Assembly: GCA_005882235.1 (NCBI GenBank)
Contig: VBCT01000101.1
Span: 1 to 13,799, forward strand
Origin: Betaproteobacteria bacterium
GTDB taxonomy: Bacteria > Pseudomonadota > Gammaproteobacteria > Burkholderiales > SG8-39
DNA: 13,799 nt
Reading direction: 5' to 3'
The position numbers and the translations under genes are program-made. Shown in pieces: positions 13,600 through 13,799 of this stretch. Within the stretch, counting starts at the first letter, position 1; each line of letters opens with the position of its first letter. Under the pieces are notes generated by a model that ran no database searches, had not been told where the DNA came from, and saw nothing but the letters and a program-made list of their open reading frames with translations.

Positions 13600-13799
13600 C
13601 CCGGGCCTATTCGCCGCCGCCGACCACGGCACGATCTTTCTCGATGAGATCGGCGAGATGCCGTTGCATCTGCAGGTGAAGCTGCTGCGCGTGATCGAGG
13701 AGAAAGAGGTGTGGCCGGTCGGCAGCACCAAGCCCCTCCGGGTCGACATCCGCATCATCGCGAGCACCAACCGGGACCTCGCCAAGGAAGTCGAGGCGG
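13385..13799 (+). CDS. Sigma-54 AAA+ activator domain of the same regulator (shifted frame, 3' end missing)
   Basis: Central ATPase domain of the NtrC-type regulator, read in the +1 frame relative to the receiver and still open at the window end. Walker A GESGTGKE is at 13430-13453. INCGAIPESLLESQLFGH follows, then the sigma-54-contact loop as GAFTSA (13571-13588; usual form GAFTGA), Walker B TIFLDEIGEM (about 13631-13660) and DIRIIASTNRDL near the end. An in-frame ATG at 13385 (MCSRTGPAVSNVLITGESG) lies in the first repeat copy, but it has no clear ribosome-binding site. The intact ATPase sequence argues that the frameshift is recent or an artefact. The DNA-binding domain would lie beyond the window. 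Confidence 0.85.
   Translation, partial: MCSRTGPAVSNVLITGESGTGKELVARAIHAASPRRGQPFVPINCGAIPESLLESQLFGHVKGAFTSAVQGSPGLFAAADHGTIFLDEIGEMPLHLQVKLLRVIEEKEVWPVGSTKPLRVDIRIIASTNRDLAKEVEA

Noticed and set aside
1..13799. CRISPR array, integrase, transposase or toxin-antitoxin pair
   Set aside because: No regularly spaced repeats were seen, and no frame with recognisable integrase, transposase or toxin-antitoxin features; the tRNA scar is the only sign of mobility.

Overview
The window looks like a chromosomal segment of a high-GC betaproteobacterium. The run hisI-hisE-HIT-tatA-tatB-tatC, convergent Do-like protease, petA-petB-petC, sspA-sspB is a conserved betaproteobacterial neighbourhood, and each protein carries the motifs of its family. 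The taxonomic call rests on gene order and protein recognition only; no search was run.

Region 1 (1-2516, + strand): the 3' part of hisI, then hisE, a HIT-family hydrolase gene and the three twin-arginine translocase genes. hisI/hisE overlap by ATGA. An intrinsic terminator lies between tatA and tatB, and tatB starts at a GTG with no visible Shine-Dalgarno sequence; together these suggest built-in excess of TatA over TatB/TatC. Region 2 (2513-3670, - strand): a membrane-anchored, single-PDZ DegS/DegQ-like protease. It converges on tatC so tightly that both genes share a palindromic CTAG as stop, sitting in the loop of a perfect hairpin. Region 3 (3909-6838, + strand): a promoter, the cytochrome bc1 operon petABC and a terminator. 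The Rieske protein has a twin-arginine signal, so it is a likely client of the Tat system encoded next door. Region 4 (6881-8046): sspA and sspB, separated by a 146-bp spacer made of a strong hairpin and a dispersed-repeat-like element.

From about 8100 the conserved order ends. An intact tRNA-Thr(TGT) is followed by a DUF4124 gene, then two degenerate tRNA 3' halves: one Glu-like, one a copy of the tRNA-Thr 3' half. This is the layout left by integration at a tRNA and later decay. Next is a 352-residue protein joining a GspC/PilP-like periplasmic segment to a cohesin-like domain, with no other secretion gene visible. A roughly 0.5-kb non-coding stretch with several palindromes follows. The window closes with a two-component system: a membrane sensor kinase (periplasmic sensor, GAF, PAS, HisKA, HATPase) and an NtrC-type sigma-54 response regulator that runs off the end.

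The regulator gene carries a near-perfect 31-bp tandem duplication between its receiver and AAA+ domains. It breaks the reading frame; removing one copy restores a normal NtrC-family protein. This is either a recent mutation, a reversible switch or an assembly error. The points most worth a second look are this duplication, the GspC-cohesin fusion, the tRNA-remnant scar and the structured leader of the sensor kinase. I do not see a complete, clearly novel multi-gene system within the window.
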